From: Streptomyces sp. 846.5 | GTDB taxonomy: Bacteria; Actinomycetota; Actinomycetes; Streptomycetales; Streptomycetaceae | DNA length: 64,000 nucleotides | Assembly: GCF_004365705.1 (NCBI RefSeq) | Contig: NZ_SOBN01000003.1 | Coordinates: forward strand, 310,001-374,000 | Direction of reading: 5' to 3' | In this document: positions 17,040 to 26,816 of the stretch, one piece after another | Numbering within the stretch: position 1 is the stretch's first letter | Layout of the letters: each line of letters starts with the position of its first letter | Notes under the pieces: generated by a model | Databases searched by the model: none | The model's input: only the letters and a program-made list of their open reading frames with translations | Told to the model about the DNA's origin: nothing | Program-made: the position numbers and the translations under genes

Positions 17040-19271
17040 TCAGCCGGAGGTCGTTGCTGCGGTCAGGTCGTAGACGGTGGTGCTGCCCACGGTGGTGGCC
17101 GTGTAGTGGGCCTTCACCCAGGCGGTGATCTGGGAGGCGGCGGTGGTCGTGGTGCTGCTGCCGCCCTGGCCTCCGGTGGAGGCGGCGATGAAGTAGTGGA
17201 TCTTCCCTTCCTTGACGTACTGCTCGAACTGGGCCAGGGTCGGCGAGTTGTCGGTGCCGTTGAAGCCGCCGATCGGCATCACCGAGGCCTGGGTGGCCAG
17301 CTGGTAGCTGGCGGCGTTCTGCGAGCCGACGACTGCGGCGGCCCAGGTGTAGCTGGAGGCGTTCTTCTCCAGCAGGGCGGTCATCGCGGAGCTGACGGTG
17401 GCTCCGTTGATCAGGCCGCCGGCGCCGCCGCCCATGGCGCCGCGCTCGGTGCCGGTGCCGGACGGTGCGGTGCCGGTTCCGCCGGCGGCTGCGCCGCCGG
17501 GCATACCCGTCTGCGAGGTGCTGCCACCAGCAGCGCCCGTGCCCGTGCCCGCGCCGGTCGGAGGCGTTCCCCCGCCGCCGCCCGCGCCGCCGCCGAAGCC
17601 GCCGCCGCCCCGGGCGCCGCCGCCAGGCATCCCGCCGCCCATCCCCATTCCACCGCTGCTCGGACCGGCCGAGGGGATGGAACCGGTGTGACCGGTGGAG
17701 ACCGTGTCCGCCGCGTACGCGGCCTGACCGGCCAGCATCGAGATCAGCGCTGCGAGCCCCGCGGCCACCATCAGCCGCTTGATGCCCGCCGCGGCCGGCA
17801 CGAAGGCGTTGGCCAGGAACAGTGCCGCCGCGGCCAGCCCCAGCAGCAGGACCAGCCAGCGCACCGCCGGGTAGAAGTCCGCGCTGCGGTTCAGCAGCAC
17901 GAAGGCCCAGATCGCCGAGACGGCGATGGTCGCCGCGCCGACCGTGGCGACGCCCGGACGCCTGCGTCCGCGCCAGACGGCCTCGCCGCCCATGCCGACC
18001 AGGGCGGCGATGGAGGGAGCCAGCGCCACCGTGTAGTACGGGTGGAAGATGCCGCTCATGAAGCTGAAGGTGACGGCGGTGAGCAGGAACGAGCCACCCC
18101 AGACCAGGAACGCCGCCCGCGTCGCGTCGCTGCGCCTGGCCCTGCGGGTGACCCAGACGCCGAGCGCCAGCAGGATCAGTGCCGCCGGGATCAGCCAGGA
18201 GATCTGGCCGCCGATCTCCGAGTTGAACAGCCGGGTGATGCCGGTCGCGCCCCACTGCCCGGTGGAGCCGGTGCCGCCGCCGCCTCCGCCGCCGACGCTG
18301 CCGGTCTCATTGCCCGTCAGCCGCCCGAAGCCGTTGTAGCCGAAGGTCAGCGAGAGGAAGGAGTTGTCGGTGGAGCCGCCGATGTACGGGCGGTCCGCCG
18401 CCGGGACGAGCTCGACGACAGCGACCCACCAGCCGCCGGCGACCACCATCGCCAGGGTGCCCCAGGCCAGCTGCCCGACCCGCTTGAGCAGCCGGTGCGG
18501 GCCGAAGGCCAGGTAGACGGCGGCGAAGGCCGGCAGCACCAGGAAGGCCTGCAGGGTCTTGGTCAGGAAGGCGAAGCCGATCATCGCGCCGGCCAGCACC
18601 AGCCAGCGGGTGCGGCCGTCCTCGTGGGCCCGCAGCATCGCGTAGGTGGCGATGGTGAGCAGCAGCGCCAGCAGCGCGTCCGGGTTGTTGAAGCGGAACA
18701 TCAGTACGGCGACCGGGGTCAGCGCCAGCACCGCGCCCGCGGTGAGCCCGGCGACGGCGCTGAAGCGGCGGCGTACCGCCGCGTACAGGGTGCCGACCGT
18801 GGCGACGCCCATCAGTGCCTGCGGGACCAGGATCGACCAGGAGCTGAGGCCGAAGATCCGCACCGACAGGCCCATCACCCACAGCGCCGCCGGCGGCTTG
18901 TCGACGGTGATGGAGTTGCCGGCGTCCGAGGAGCCGAAGAAGAACGCCTCCCAGTTCTTGGAGCCGGCCTGGGCCGCCGCCGAGTAGAAGGAGTTGGCGT
19001 AGCCGGAGGCGCTGAGGTTCCACAGGTACAGCATGGCCGTGGCGAACAGCAGGCCGAGCAGGGCCGGGCGGACCCAGGCGGCGTCCTCGGGCCGGCCGCG
19101 CCAGACCCGGCCCGGGAGGGTGCGGACCCGCTCCCCGAGCGGCAGCCGGGGTTTCTGCGGCGGCGGATCCCAGGTCGGGAAGAGCGGCTCCGGGCTCCCC
19201 CGGCCGTGGGACCGGGGAGCGGGCGGCTGGTCCGCGAGCGGGGCGGCCGTCTCGGGGGCGTGGATGGTCAT
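17040..19271 (-). CDS. GT39-family membrane glycosyltransferase with Gly-rich extracytoplasmic tail
   Basis: 743 residues. About 12 membrane segments form an ArnT/PMT-like core; the first loop has GSSDAGNSITVDKPP, including the Asp-rich catalytic region of lipid-phosphosugar-dependent transferases. After the last segment comes a Gly-rich low-complexity linker (about 525-610), then an outside-facing C-terminal domain with AAVVGSQNAASYQL and MPIGGFNGTDNSPTL. It probably moves a sugar from a polyprenyl-phosphate donor to a cell-envelope acceptor. Its ATG overlaps the stop of the upstream GT2-GtrA gene (19268-19271), which could supply the donor. Confidence 0.88.
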   Translation of the reverse strand: MTIHAPETAAPLADQPPAPRSHGRGSPEPLFPTWDPPPQKPRLPLGERVRTLPGRVWRGRPEDAAWVRPALLGLLFATAMLYLWNLSASGYANSFYSAAAQAGSKNWEAFFFGSSDAGNSITVDKPPAALWVMGLSVRIFGLSSWSILVPQALMGVATVGTLYAAVRRRFSAVAGLTAGAVLALTPVAVLMFRFNNPDALLALLLTIATYAMLRAHEDGRTRWLVLAGAMIGFAFLTKTLQAFLVLPAFAAVYLAFGPHRLLKRVGQLAWGTLAMVVAGGWWVAVVELVPAADRPYIGGSTDNSFLSLTFGYNGFGRLTGNETGSVGGGGGGGTGSTGQWGATGITRLFNSEIGGQISWLIPAALILLALGVWVTRRARRSDATRAAFLVWGGSFLLTAVTFSFMSGIFHPYYTVALAPSIAALVGMGGEAVWRGRRRPGVATVGAATIAVSAIWAFVLLNRSADFYPAVRWLVLLLGLAAAALFLANAFVPAAAGIKRLMVAAGLAALISMLAGQAAYAADTVSTGHTGSIPSAGPSSGGMGMGGGMPGGGARGGGGFGGGAGGGGGTPPTGAGTGTGAAGGSTSQTGMPGGAAAGGTGTAPSGTGTERGAMGGGAGGLINGATVSSAMTALLEKNASSYTWAAAVVGSQNAASYQLATQASVMPIGGFNGTDNSPTLAQFEQYVKEGKIHYFIAASTGGQGGSSTTTTAASQITAWVKAHYTATTVGSTTVYDLTAATTSG

Positions 19272-20545
19272 GCGGTGTTCCTCTGCTCACTGCTGTGCTT
19301 GCGGAAGACCCAGGTGCGCAGTAGGACGAAGCGCACCAGGGTGGCGGCGAGGTTCGCCGCGACGAGTACGGCCAGCTCCGTCGCATGGCCGGGGTTGGCG
19401 GAGAGGGCGTGCAGCAGCGCGAGTGAGCCGCTGGTGAGCACCAGGCTCAGCAGGAACACGACCAGGCCCTGTGCCTGCTGCCGTCCGGCGCCCGCCCCGC
19501 TCACGCCGAAGGTGTGCCGCCGGTTGGCGGCGGTGTTGGCGATCGCGCTGAGCAGCAGCGCGGCGGCGTTGGCGGGCTGAGCACCCATCAGGGTGCTCAT
19601 GAGGCTGAACAGCACCAGGTAGAGCAGGGTGCTGGCGACGCCGACCGCGCCGAAGCGCAGCAGCTGCCCGCCGAGACCGTGCGGGACGCCGGGGAGTTCC
19701 GGCTGCTCGGGCTCGGGCCGCCGGAGTTCGGCGAGCGAGATGCTGCCGGTGGCCAGGCCGCGGCCGACCCGCCAGCAGCCCTTGAGGTCGGCGGTGGCGG
19801 TGGCGACGATGTCCACGCTGCTGTTGGGGTCGTCGACCCAGTCGACCGGCACCTCGTGGATGCGCAGTCCGGCGCGTTCGGCCAGCACCAGCAGCTCGGT
19901 GTCGAAGAACCAGCCGGTGTCCTCGACCATCGGCAGCAGCCGTTCGGCGACGTCGGCCCGGATCGCCTTGAACCCGCACTGGGCGTCGCTGAAGCGCACC
20001 GAAAGCGTCCGGCGCAGGATCTGGTTGTAGGCGCGGGAGATGAACTCGCGCTTGGGCCCGCGCACCACCTGCGAGCCGCGGGCCAGCCGGGAGCCGATCG
20101 CGATGTCGGAGTGGCCCGAGATCAGCGGGGCGACCAGCGGCAGCAGCGCGCTGAGGTCGGTGGAGAGGTCGACGTCCATGTAGGCGAGCACGGGTGCGTC
20201 GGAGGCGGCCCAGACGCTGTTGAGAGCCCGGCCGCGGCCCTTGAGCGGGAGCCGGCGGACGCACACCGCCGGCAGTTCGCGGGCCAGCTGCTCGGCCACG
20301 ACCGGGGTGCTGTCGGTGCTGGCGTTGTCGGCGATGGTGATGCGGAAGCCGTACGGGAACGCGCGGTCGAGGTAGGCGTGCAGGCGGTGCACGCTGGGGC
20401 CGAGGTCGCGTTCCTCGTTGTACACGGGAACCACGACGTCGAGCATGGGTGTTTCCAGCTCGGCGGGCAGCGGGTCACGGCGCGGCAGAGGCCGTGCCGT
20501 GACCGCCTGGGCCGGCGTCGAGGGTGCTGCGATGGTTGTGGACAT
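19268..20545 (-). CDS. Fused GT2 polyprenyl-phosphate sugar synthase and GtrA-like flippase
   Basis: 425 residues. The N-terminal GT2 domain (about 35-270) has LDVVVPVYNEE, NASTDST and the metal-binding YMDVDLSTD. The C-terminal GtrA-like part (about 280-410) has four membrane segments and RRHTFGVSG. DPMS-like GT2 domains make dolichol/polyprenyl-phosphate sugars, and GtrA domains help turn them across the membrane. The overlap with the GT39 gene makes a donor-synthesis, flipping and transfer set. Confidence 0.9.
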   Translation of the reverse strand: MSTTIAAPSTPAQAVTARPLPRRDPLPAELETPMLDVVVPVYNEERDLGPSVHRLHAYLDRAFPYGFRITIADNASTDSTPVVAEQLARELPAVCVRRLPLKGRGRALNSVWAASDAPVLAYMDVDLSTDLSALLPLVAPLISGHSDIAIGSRLARGSQVVRGPKREFISRAYNQILRRTLSVRFSDAQCGFKAIRADVAERLLPMVEDTGWFFDTELLVLAERAGLRIHEVPVDWVDDPNSSVDIVATATADLKGCWRVGRGLATGSISLAELRRPEPEQPELPGVPHGLGGQLLRFGAVGVASTLLYLVLFSLMSTLMGAQPANAAALLLSAIANTAANRRHTFGVSGAGAGRQQAQGLVVFLLSLVLTSGSLALLHALSANPGHATELAVLVAANLAATLVRFVLLRTWVFRKHSSEQRNTA

Positions 20546-20672
20546 GGAGCAACCGTCGCGGCCGGGTCTGAGAGCCTCCTGAGCCGCCGTTGAGATCGCC
20601 CTTCAGATCACGGACCCGTCACGGCCCGAACATGAGGAGTCGTTCACCCGCGCCCCGACAGGGGTGCGACGC

Positions 20673-22388
20673 TCAGCCGCTCTCGCTGTCGCCTTCCTGG
20701 CCGCCGCCGGCGGCCATCGCCGCCAGCTCCAGGTCCACCAGCCGCTGGTGCTCCTCGGCGTCCTCGCGCGCCTTCTTCGGGCTCCAGCGCCCTGCCATCA
20801 CGAACAGGAACGGCAGGAACAGCACCTGCCCGGCCAGGCAGACGAACCACCAGGTGCGCCAGTTGCCCGGGTTGTCCTTGGCGGCCTTCTGCACCGTGGT
20901 CCCGTACTGCTGCAGCACCGCGAGCTGGGGCTGGGCCTTCTGCACCGTGAGCAGGCCGGGCACGCCGACCTGCTGCACCGCCTGGGCCTGCAGCGCGGGC
21001 GGGACCGCCGTCGGCGGGTACTTCGCCAGCTCGGCGAAGAGCTGCGGATGGGCGTTCACGATGGCCAGCGCCGGGCCCGCCTGGGCCTCTGCCGCCGCCA
21101 CCGCCTGACCGTGCTCCACCAGCGGTGTCGCCGAGGTCACCACCACCGGCACGAACGCGGCGGAGACCGCGACCACGATCCGGATGATCCAGCCCCACAC
21201 CGCGAGGCCGGTCGCCGTCGCGGCCGGGTTGTGCTTCTCCACGGTCTCGGTGAAGCTCGCCATCCACGGCGCGTAGGTGAGCCCGCCGAGCACGCCGATG
21301 CCGATGAACATCCAGGCGAAGGTGTAGTACCCGGTCTTGGCGTGGGTCGCGCTCAGCGCGAAGATCAGCGTCACCACGATGCTGCCGACGGCGCCCGCCA
21401 GCATGAACGGCTTGCGCACCTTCAGCCGGTCGGAGGCCAGCCCGGCGACCACCAGGGCGATGGCGTTGGCCGCCCAGTACCAGTTGGCCAGCGCGTTGAC
21501 CCGCTGCTCCGAGTAGCCGAAGACGGTCGAGAAGTAGACCACGAAGTTGCCGACCGCGGCGAAGTACAGCAGCAGGAAGATGCTGATGGCGAAGGCCGAG
21601 CCGACCACGTCCAGCCGCATCATCTGGCGCCAGTGGTTGCCCGACTCGACCTCGGCGAGGTCCATGCCCTTGGCGCGGGCCTCGACCAGGGCCCGGTCGC
21701 GCAGGCTCACCATGATCTGGTCGCGCAGCCGGGGCGACAGCTCGCGCAGGGCGACCAGGGACACCAGGAACACGATCAGCGTGGAGATCCCGGCGTAGCG
21801 CAGCTCGTCCTGCCAGCTGGAGGAGTTCAGGGTGCTGCTGGTCACGGTGGTGACCACCAGGCTGCCCAGCACCGGGCCCATGGTCCAGTAGCCCATGGCC
21901 GTGGCCCGGCCCAGCTGCGGGGAGAAGTCCCTGATCAGGGCCGGTGTCGCGACCAGGACGATGCCTTCGACGAAGCCGACCAGGGCGAACAGGATCAGAT
22001 AGGAGAGCTCACCGGAGGCGTTCGGCAGGCCGAACAGCACCAGCAGCCCGGTGACCAGCAGCCCGTACACCACCATGTTGGCCCGGCCCCAGCGGTCGGC
22101 CAGGCCCGCGATCAGCGAGGCGAAGGCGCCGACGGCGTTGCCGACCACGGAGACCCAGATGAAGTAGCGGTAGGTCATGTGGAAGTGGGTGATGATCGAG
22201 GTCGCCACCGCGTACTGGATGTACAGGGCGTAGTACAGAACGATCGTGGTCAGCACCACGATCGCCAGGTAGGCGTAGCGGCGGCCGGTGTCCGGGTAGT
22301 GGGCCAGGTCGCGCTGCCACAGCCGGGTGAGCGCGCCGGGCGCGGGTCTGGAGACGGACGCGTCTGCGTTGAACGGGGTGGTGGTCAT
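20673..22388 (-). CDS. MFS transporter with an insertion near the C terminus
   Basis: 571 residues, with about 12 membrane segments in two halves. The MFS loop motif appears as GLADRWGRANMV after helix 2. Between the last two helices is an unusual extra stretch of about 100 residues rich in Ala, Gln and Pro (AVAAAEAQAGPALAIVNAHP onward) that is predicted soluble. The substrate is unknown. A TetR-type palindrome lies 120 bp upstream of the ATG, but no TetR gene is adjacent. Confidence 0.87.
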   Translation of the reverse strand: MTTTPFNADASVSRPAPGALTRLWQRDLAHYPDTGRRYAYLAIVVLTTIVLYYALYIQYAVATSIITHFHMTYRYFIWVSVVGNAVGAFASLIAGLADRWGRANMVVYGLLVTGLLVLFGLPNASGELSYLILFALVGFVEGIVLVATPALIRDFSPQLGRATAMGYWTMGPVLGSLVVTTVTSSTLNSSSWQDELRYAGISTLIVFLVSLVALRELSPRLRDQIMVSLRDRALVEARAKGMDLAEVESGNHWRQMMRLDVVGSAFAISIFLLLYFAAVGNFVVYFSTVFGYSEQRVNALANWYWAANAIALVVAGLASDRLKVRKPFMLAGAVGSIVVTLIFALSATHAKTGYYTFAWMFIGIGVLGGLTYAPWMASFTETVEKHNPAATATGLAVWGWIIRIVVAVSAAFVPVVVTSATPLVEHGQAVAAAEAQAGPALAIVNAHPQLFAELAKYPPTAVPPALQAQAVQQVGVPGLLTVQKAQPQLAVLQQYGTTVQKAAKDNPGNWRTWWFVCLAGQVLFLPFLFVMAGRWSPKKAREDAEEHQRLVDLELAAMAAGGGQEGDSESG

Positions 22389-22507
22389 GCTGCTCCTCGG
22401 GGCACCGGTGCGTACGGGGGCGGACGGACGGGGCGGCGCGCGCGGTCGGACCGGGGCGCAGGCCTCAAGGGCACGAGCCTCGGCGTCGAGGGCGTGAACG
22501 GAGGTTA

Positions 22508-22525
22508 GTACCGACTGGTCGGTAC
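22508..22525. promoter_or_regulatory. TetR-type palindromic operator upstream of the MFS gene
   Basis: GTACCGAC-TG-GTCGGTAC is a perfect 8-bp inverted repeat with a 2-bp centre, typical of TetR-family operators. It is 120 bp from the MFS start and lies between that gene and the SatP terminator. Confidence 0.75.
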
Positions 22526-22559
22526 GGACCAGATGCGTGCATGGACCAGTTGCGGGAAA

Positions 22560-22586
22560 GGCGGCCCCGGGGGATCCGGGGCCGCC
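22560..22586 (-). terminator. Hairpin after the acetate-type transporter gene
   Basis: An 11-bp GC stem, GGCGGCCCCGG (22560-22570) with CCGGGGCCGCC (22576-22586), has loop GGGAT. It lies 21 bp past the stop of the minus-strand transporter gene. Confidence 0.85.
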
Positions 22587-22607
22587 CTCACGTCGTGCGG
22601 CGGTGCC

Positions 22608-23225
22608 TCAGTTGAGTTTCCTGGGCACGCGTACCGGGACCACCTCGCGGTTGAAGGTGCTGCTGGCGACGCCGGCGAAGGAGGTGTACCAGGCCAGCAG
22701 CCCGGTCAGCAGGCCCAGCCAGCCGCCGACCTTGGTGATGTCGCCGTTCTTGGAGAACTCGCCGATGGCCAGCACCACGAAGGTGAGGGTCAGCGCGACG
22801 AAGACGCTGAGCACCGCGTGGTTCACGCGGACCGCGGCGACGGTCATGTAGCCGGTGAAGATGCCCCACACCAACAGGAACAGGCCCAGGGCGTTGTGGA
22901 AGTCGGCCGAGCTGGCGATGGCCGGCGCGACGTCCTTGACCAGCGCGTAGTAGGCCAGCCAGAACGCCCCGAAGGAGCTGAAGGCGGTGGCGCCGAAGGT
23001 GTTGCCTCTGCGGAACTCCCACATGCCGGCCAGGAGTTGGCCGAGACCGCCGTAGAAGAGGGCGAGCGGGAGCACCACGCCCTCGGCGGTCTTGTCGAAG
23101 AATCCGGCGTTGAAGCAGCTGAGAACGAGGGTGGTCATGGCGAACCCGGCCAGGCCCAGCGGGGCGGGGTCGGCGATCGCGGGGGGTGGGGTTGCCCGTG
23201 CTGTCTGCGGCTCGACTGCGGACAT
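22608..23225 (-). CDS. GPR1/FUN34/YaaH (SatP-like) acetate/succinate transporter
   Basis: About 205 residues with six membrane segments. The family signature appears as DPAPLGLAGF before helix 1, and FNAGFF and GLGQLLAGMWEF follow the family pattern. Members take up acetate, succinate or ammonium. The ATG at 23225 has a GGAAGGGG about 11 bases upstream; a start at 23264 would add 13 residues. It is divergent from the P450 gene. Confidence 0.9.
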   Translation of the reverse strand: MSAVEPQTARATPPPAIADPAPLGLAGFAMTTLVLSCFNAGFFDKTAEGVVLPLALFYGGLGQLLAGMWEFRRGNTFGATAFSSFGAFWLAYYALVKDVAPAIASSADFHNALGLFLLVWGIFTGYMTVAAVRVNHAVLSVFVALTLTFVVLAIGEFSKNGDITKVGGWLGLLTGLLAWYTSFAGVASSTFNREVVPVRVPRKLN

Positions 23226-23412
23226 AGAAGATGCGCCCCTTCCGATCCGACAAGAAGCTGACACCGTCCAGTATGTGACGGTTCAACAGATAGAGCGCCG
23301 GAGCGGAGCGAGTAGAAAATGTCATGTCTGCGAAAAGGCGGGAACGCCTCCGCTTCGCCCGGAGTTGCTCCGTCCAAGGGCAGGATCGTGCACGACGTGG
23401 GGAGGGCCGGGT

Positions 23413-24639
23413 ATGGACGCGGCAGAGATCATTGATCAACTGGCTCGCGCGGACGGGCGCGTGGACCCGTATCCGCTGTACGCGCTCGCGCACGAGCTGG
23501 GCCCGGTGGCCAGCCTGGGCGAGGGCTGGGTACTGGCCTGCGGCTACGACTCGGTCAACCGGGTGCTGCGCAATCCGGCCTTCGGCGTCGACAGCGACGA
23601 CCTGCGCCGGGACCGTTTCGGCGACGAGCCGAGGCGCGACTCGCTGGCCCTGCTGGGCCGTTCGATCCTGCAGAGCAATCCGCCGCAGCACACCCGGATG
23701 CGCGCGCCCATCGCCTCGGTGTTCACACCCCGGCGGGTGGCCGCGCTGGAACCCGCCGTGGTCGGCGTGGTCGACCGGCTGCTGGACCGGCTGCCCGGGC
23801 TGGACGCCGGGGACGGCCGCGGCGTCGACTTCATGGAGGAGTTCGCGTACCAGCTGCCGGTCAGCGTGATCTGCGAACTGCTGGGCGTCCCCGAGCAGGA
23901 CCGGGGGCCGTTCCGGTCGCTGATCCACGACCTCACCCTGGTCCTGGAGTTCATGGGCGACCAGACCGATCTGACCGCGGCCGACGCGGCCGCCCGGGAG
24001 CTCAGCGCCACCTTCGCGGCCCTCGCCGAACTTCGCCGCGCCGAGCCGCGCGACGACCTCATCACCGCCCTGGTGCAGCTGGTCGACGCCGAGGACGCCC
24101 GGCTGGACGCCGCCGAGCTGCTCGGGAATCTCGCGCTGCTGCTGCTGGCCGGCTTCGAGACCACCACCAATCTGCTCGGCAACGGCCTGGCCCTGCTCTT
24201 CGGGCACCCCGCGGTACGCGCGGCCCTGGTCCAGGAGGCCCTGCCGGTCGCCGACTTCGTCGAGGAGGTGCTGCGCTACGACTCACCCGTCCAGCTCACC
24301 TCCAGGACGGCGCTGTTCCGCGGCCTGGAGATCGACGGCGTGCCGCTGGAGCAGCACGGCGAGGTGGTGCTGCTGATCGGCGCCGCCAACCGCGACCCGG
24401 CCCGCTTCCACGACCCCGACCGCTTCGACCCCTGGCGGGCCGACAACCAGCCGCTGAGCTTCGGCGCCGGCATGCACTACTGCCTGGGCGCGATGCTGGC
24501 CCGGCTGGAGGCGAGGATCGCCTTCAGCGCCCTGCTGCGGCGCTATCCGGCGATCGCCCCGGCGAAGGGCGCGGAGCCGGTGCGGCAGGACCGGCTGCTG
24601 CTGCGCGGGTATGCGAGCCTACCGGTGGAGTTGGGCTGA
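23413..24639 (+). CDS. Cytochrome P450
   Basis: 408 residues, the usual bacterial length. The I-helix LAGFETTTN is near 246-251, ExxR is E285-R288 (EEVLRYDSP), and the heme loop FGAGMHYCLG has Cys357 as iron ligand. Soluble class I P450s like this need ferredoxin partners, none of which is adjacent. ATG 23413 follows GGAGG by 7 bases; the longer open frame upstream overlaps the neighbouring promoter and is not needed. The last 21 bases overlap the convergent MBL gene. Substrate unknown. Confidence 0.93.
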   Translation: MDAAEIIDQLARADGRVDPYPLYALAHELGPVASLGEGWVLACGYDSVNRVLRNPAFGVDSDDLRRDRFGDEPRRDSLALLGRSILQSNPPQHTRMRAPIASVFTPRRVAALEPAVVGVVDRLLDRLPGLDAGDGRGVDFMEEFAYQLPVSVICELLGVPEQDRGPFRSLIHDLTLVLEFMGDQTDLTAADAAARELSATFAALAELRRAEPRDDLITALVQLVDAEDARLDAAELLGNLALLLLAGFETTTNLLGNGLALLFGHPAVRAALVQEALPVADFVEEVLRYDSPVQLTSRTALFRGLEIDGVPLEQHGEVVLLIGAANRDPARFHDPDRFDPWRADNQPLSFGAGMHYCLGAMLARLEARIAFSALLRRYPAIAPAKGAEPVRQDRLLLRGYASLPVELG

Positions 24640-25452
24640 ACCCGCGTCGAGCGCGGCGTAACCGCGGGCGACTGCTTGCGCCAACTTGCTTGCGGGGTAA
24701 GGCCATCCGCTCGTAGCCAGGGCATCCTCGGCGGAGACCCCGGCCGCGTGCAGGGCCGTGATGCGGTCTGCCAGAGCGGCGAGGGCGTCGCGCTGCTCGC
24801 GGACGAAGGCCGCGCCGACCGGCGCGCCGTGGCCCGGGACGACGACGGTGGCCGGGCCGATGGCGGCGAGCAGCGCGTCCAGGGTGTCCGGCCAGTCGAG
24901 CGGGAAGCTGTCCGAGCCCAGGGCGGGCGGCCCCGACTCCTCGACCAGGTCCCCGGCGAGCAGGGCGTCCGCGTCCGGGATGTGGATGAGCAGGTCGCCG
25001 TCGGTGTGGCCGCGGCCGGGGTGGACCAGCCGGACCAGGCGATCGCCCAGGTCGAGGACGTGGGCACGGTCCACCAGGCGGTCCGGGACGACGGTGGACA
25101 TCGGGACGGCCGGATCGCCCTCGCCCTCGGGGTCGTCCTGCCCGGCGCACAGAGCCGCGGCCATGGCCCGGTGGCCCCACAGCTCGGCGGGCGGGACCTG
25201 CCGGGGCGCGACGAACTCGGCGTTCCCGCCGACGTGGTCGAAGTGGACATGGGTGTTCACGACCCAGCGGACCGGGGCAGGGGAGAGCCTGCGCAGGTGC
25301 TCGCGGAGCTCGCCGGCTTCGGCGAGGCTGCAGCGGGTGTCGACGACGGCGAGCCCGTCGCTGCCGACGATCGCGCTGACGGTGACGTCCCAGGGCTGGT
25401 AGCGGCGCTGGAACACCCGGTCGGCGACTTCGTGCCAGAGTGAGGTCGACAT
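24619..25452 (-). CDS. Metallo-beta-lactamase-fold hydrolase
   Basis: About 277 residues. The metal motif THVHFDHVGG (HxHxDH) is near residue 65, and later ligands appear in GRGHTDGD, LLAGDLVE and VVPGHGAP. The pattern resembles glyoxalase II/quorum-quenching-like MBL enzymes, and the substrate is open. The ATG at 25452 has no strong RBS. The 3' end overlaps the P450 gene by 21 bases on the other strand. Confidence 0.85.
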   Translation of the reverse strand: MSTSLWHEVADRVFQRRYQPWDVTVSAIVGSDGLAVVDTRCSLAEAGELREHLRRLSPAPVRWVVNTHVHFDHVGGNAEFVAPRQVPPAELWGHRAMAAALCAGQDDPEGEGDPAVPMSTVVPDRLVDRAHVLDLGDRLVRLVHPGRGHTDGDLLIHIPDADALLAGDLVEESGPPALGSDSFPLDWPDTLDALLAAIGPATVVVPGHGAPVGAAFVREQRDALAALADRITALHAAGVSAEDALATSGWPYPASKLAQAVARGYAALDAGSAQLHR

Positions 25453-25568
25453 CCGGTGATCATGGCAGTTTCGGTCGGCGCGTGGGAAGCGGCGGGTCCG
25501 GGCTGGTGAGCGGGGGAGGGGTCGGGGCGGCGATACTGGTCCCGTCCGATCCGAGGAAGGAAGCCACC

Positions 25569-26690
25569 ATGCCCGAAGAGGTTCTCGTGCAGCGCGCGGA
25601 CCAGGAAGCGGCCCAGGGCCGCCACGCCGCCGCACTGGAGTTGTACGCGAGGGCGTGGGAGAGCCGGCACGACGAGACCGCCGACAAGCTGCTCGACCTG
25701 GTCGAGGAGTGGGGCGATGTGGAGGCCTCGCTGGAGGTGCTGCGGAGCACCGCGGACAGCGGGGTGTCCGGGGCCTACGAGGCGCTCGCCGCCCTGCTCA
25801 TCGAGGTCGAGGAGCCGGAGGAGGCGCTGGAGGCGCTGGCGCGGGCCCATGCGGCCGGCCGCGAGGTCACCCTGTGGACCGCCGCGGTGCTCGCGGACGA
25901 GCTGGGTGAGCGCGACCGCGCCGAGGAGTGGTACCGCAAGGCCATCAGCGCGGAGGAGCCCGGGGCGCTCAACGACTTCGGGGTGTTCCTGAGCGACGAC
26001 CAGGACCGGCTGGTCGAGGCCGAGGAGGTGCTGACGCTGGCGGTGGAGCGCGGCGACCCGATGGCGCTGGGGAACCTGGGCCGGATGCACCTGGAGGCCG
26101 AGCGGGTGGACCAGGCGCTGGAGTGGCTGGGCCGCGGGCTGGACGCCGGAGTGCGCTCGGTGCTGGTGCCGATGGCCGAGGCCGAGCAGCAGCTGGGCCG
26201 CTACGACGAGGCACGGGCCCACCTCACCGCGGCGCTGGACGAGGACATCGAGGGCGCCCAGCTGGCCTGGGCGAACTTCTGCGCCGAGCACGGCACCGCC
26301 GACGAGAAGGCGTCCGCCGAGGGCGAGTTCCTGACGGCACTTCAGCAGGACGAGTACGGGGCGCACTTCGACTACGCCATCTTCCTGGCCGAGCAGGACC
26401 GGATGGACGAGGCGGTCAAGCAGTACGAGGCCGCGGCCGCCGAGGGCGAGTCCAACGCCTGGCTGAACCTGGCCCTCATCTACGAGGACCGCAAGGACCG
26501 CCGCACGGCCGAGGACTGCTACCGCAGCGGCATCGAAGCCGGCGACCTCCAGGCCCTCCTCGCCTACGCCGAGTTCCTCCGCCAGTGGGGCCGCCAGAAG
26601 GACATCCCCGACCTCTACCCCACCGCCGAATCCCTCGGCGCCACCGAATCCGAAACCGCCCAACTCCACACCCTCGCCGGCAACGGCTGA
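25569..26690 (+). CDS. TPR/Sel1-like repeat protein
   Basis: 373 residues with no signal or membrane segment. Successive helical hairpins carry TPR/Sel1 signatures such as GDRAEEWYRKAISAEEPGAL-type units, GDPMALGNLGRMHLEAERVD and YEDRKDRRTAEDCYRSGI. The protein is strongly acidic. It is probably a cytoplasmic scaffold; no partner is evident. The ATG at 25569 follows GAGGAAGGAAG. A strong terminator follows. Confidence 0.82.
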   Translation: MPEEVLVQRADQEAAQGRHAAALELYARAWESRHDETADKLLDLVEEWGDVEASLEVLRSTADSGVSGAYEALAALLIEVEEPEEALEALARAHAAGREVTLWTAAVLADELGERDRAEEWYRKAISAEEPGALNDFGVFLSDDQDRLVEAEEVLTLAVERGDPMALGNLGRMHLEAERVDQALEWLGRGLDAGVRSVLVPMAEAEQQLGRYDEARAHLTAALDEDIEGAQLAWANFCAEHGTADEKASAEGEFLTALQQDEYGAHFDYAIFLAEQDRMDEAVKQYEAAAAEGESNAWLNLALIYEDRKDRRTAEDCYRSGIEAGDLQALLAYAEFLRQWGRQKDIPDLYPTAESLGATESETAQLHTLAGNG

Positions 26691-26708
26691 CCCCCCCGCA
26701 CACGCAGG

Positions 26709-26742
26709 ACGGGCCGGTGCGGACTACTCCGCACCGGCCCGT
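26709..26742 (+). terminator. Terminator after the TPR gene
   Basis: A perfect 15-bp stem (26709-26723 with 26728-26742, ACGGGCCGGTGCGGA and its complement) with loop CTAC, 18 bp after the stop. Confidence 0.92.
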
Positions 26743-26816
26743 TCCAATGCACCGAAATCGGTGCTGACCTGCTGCTGGCTCCGGCCGGGGCGTGCAGCGG
26801 ATAGGTTGGGGGCACG

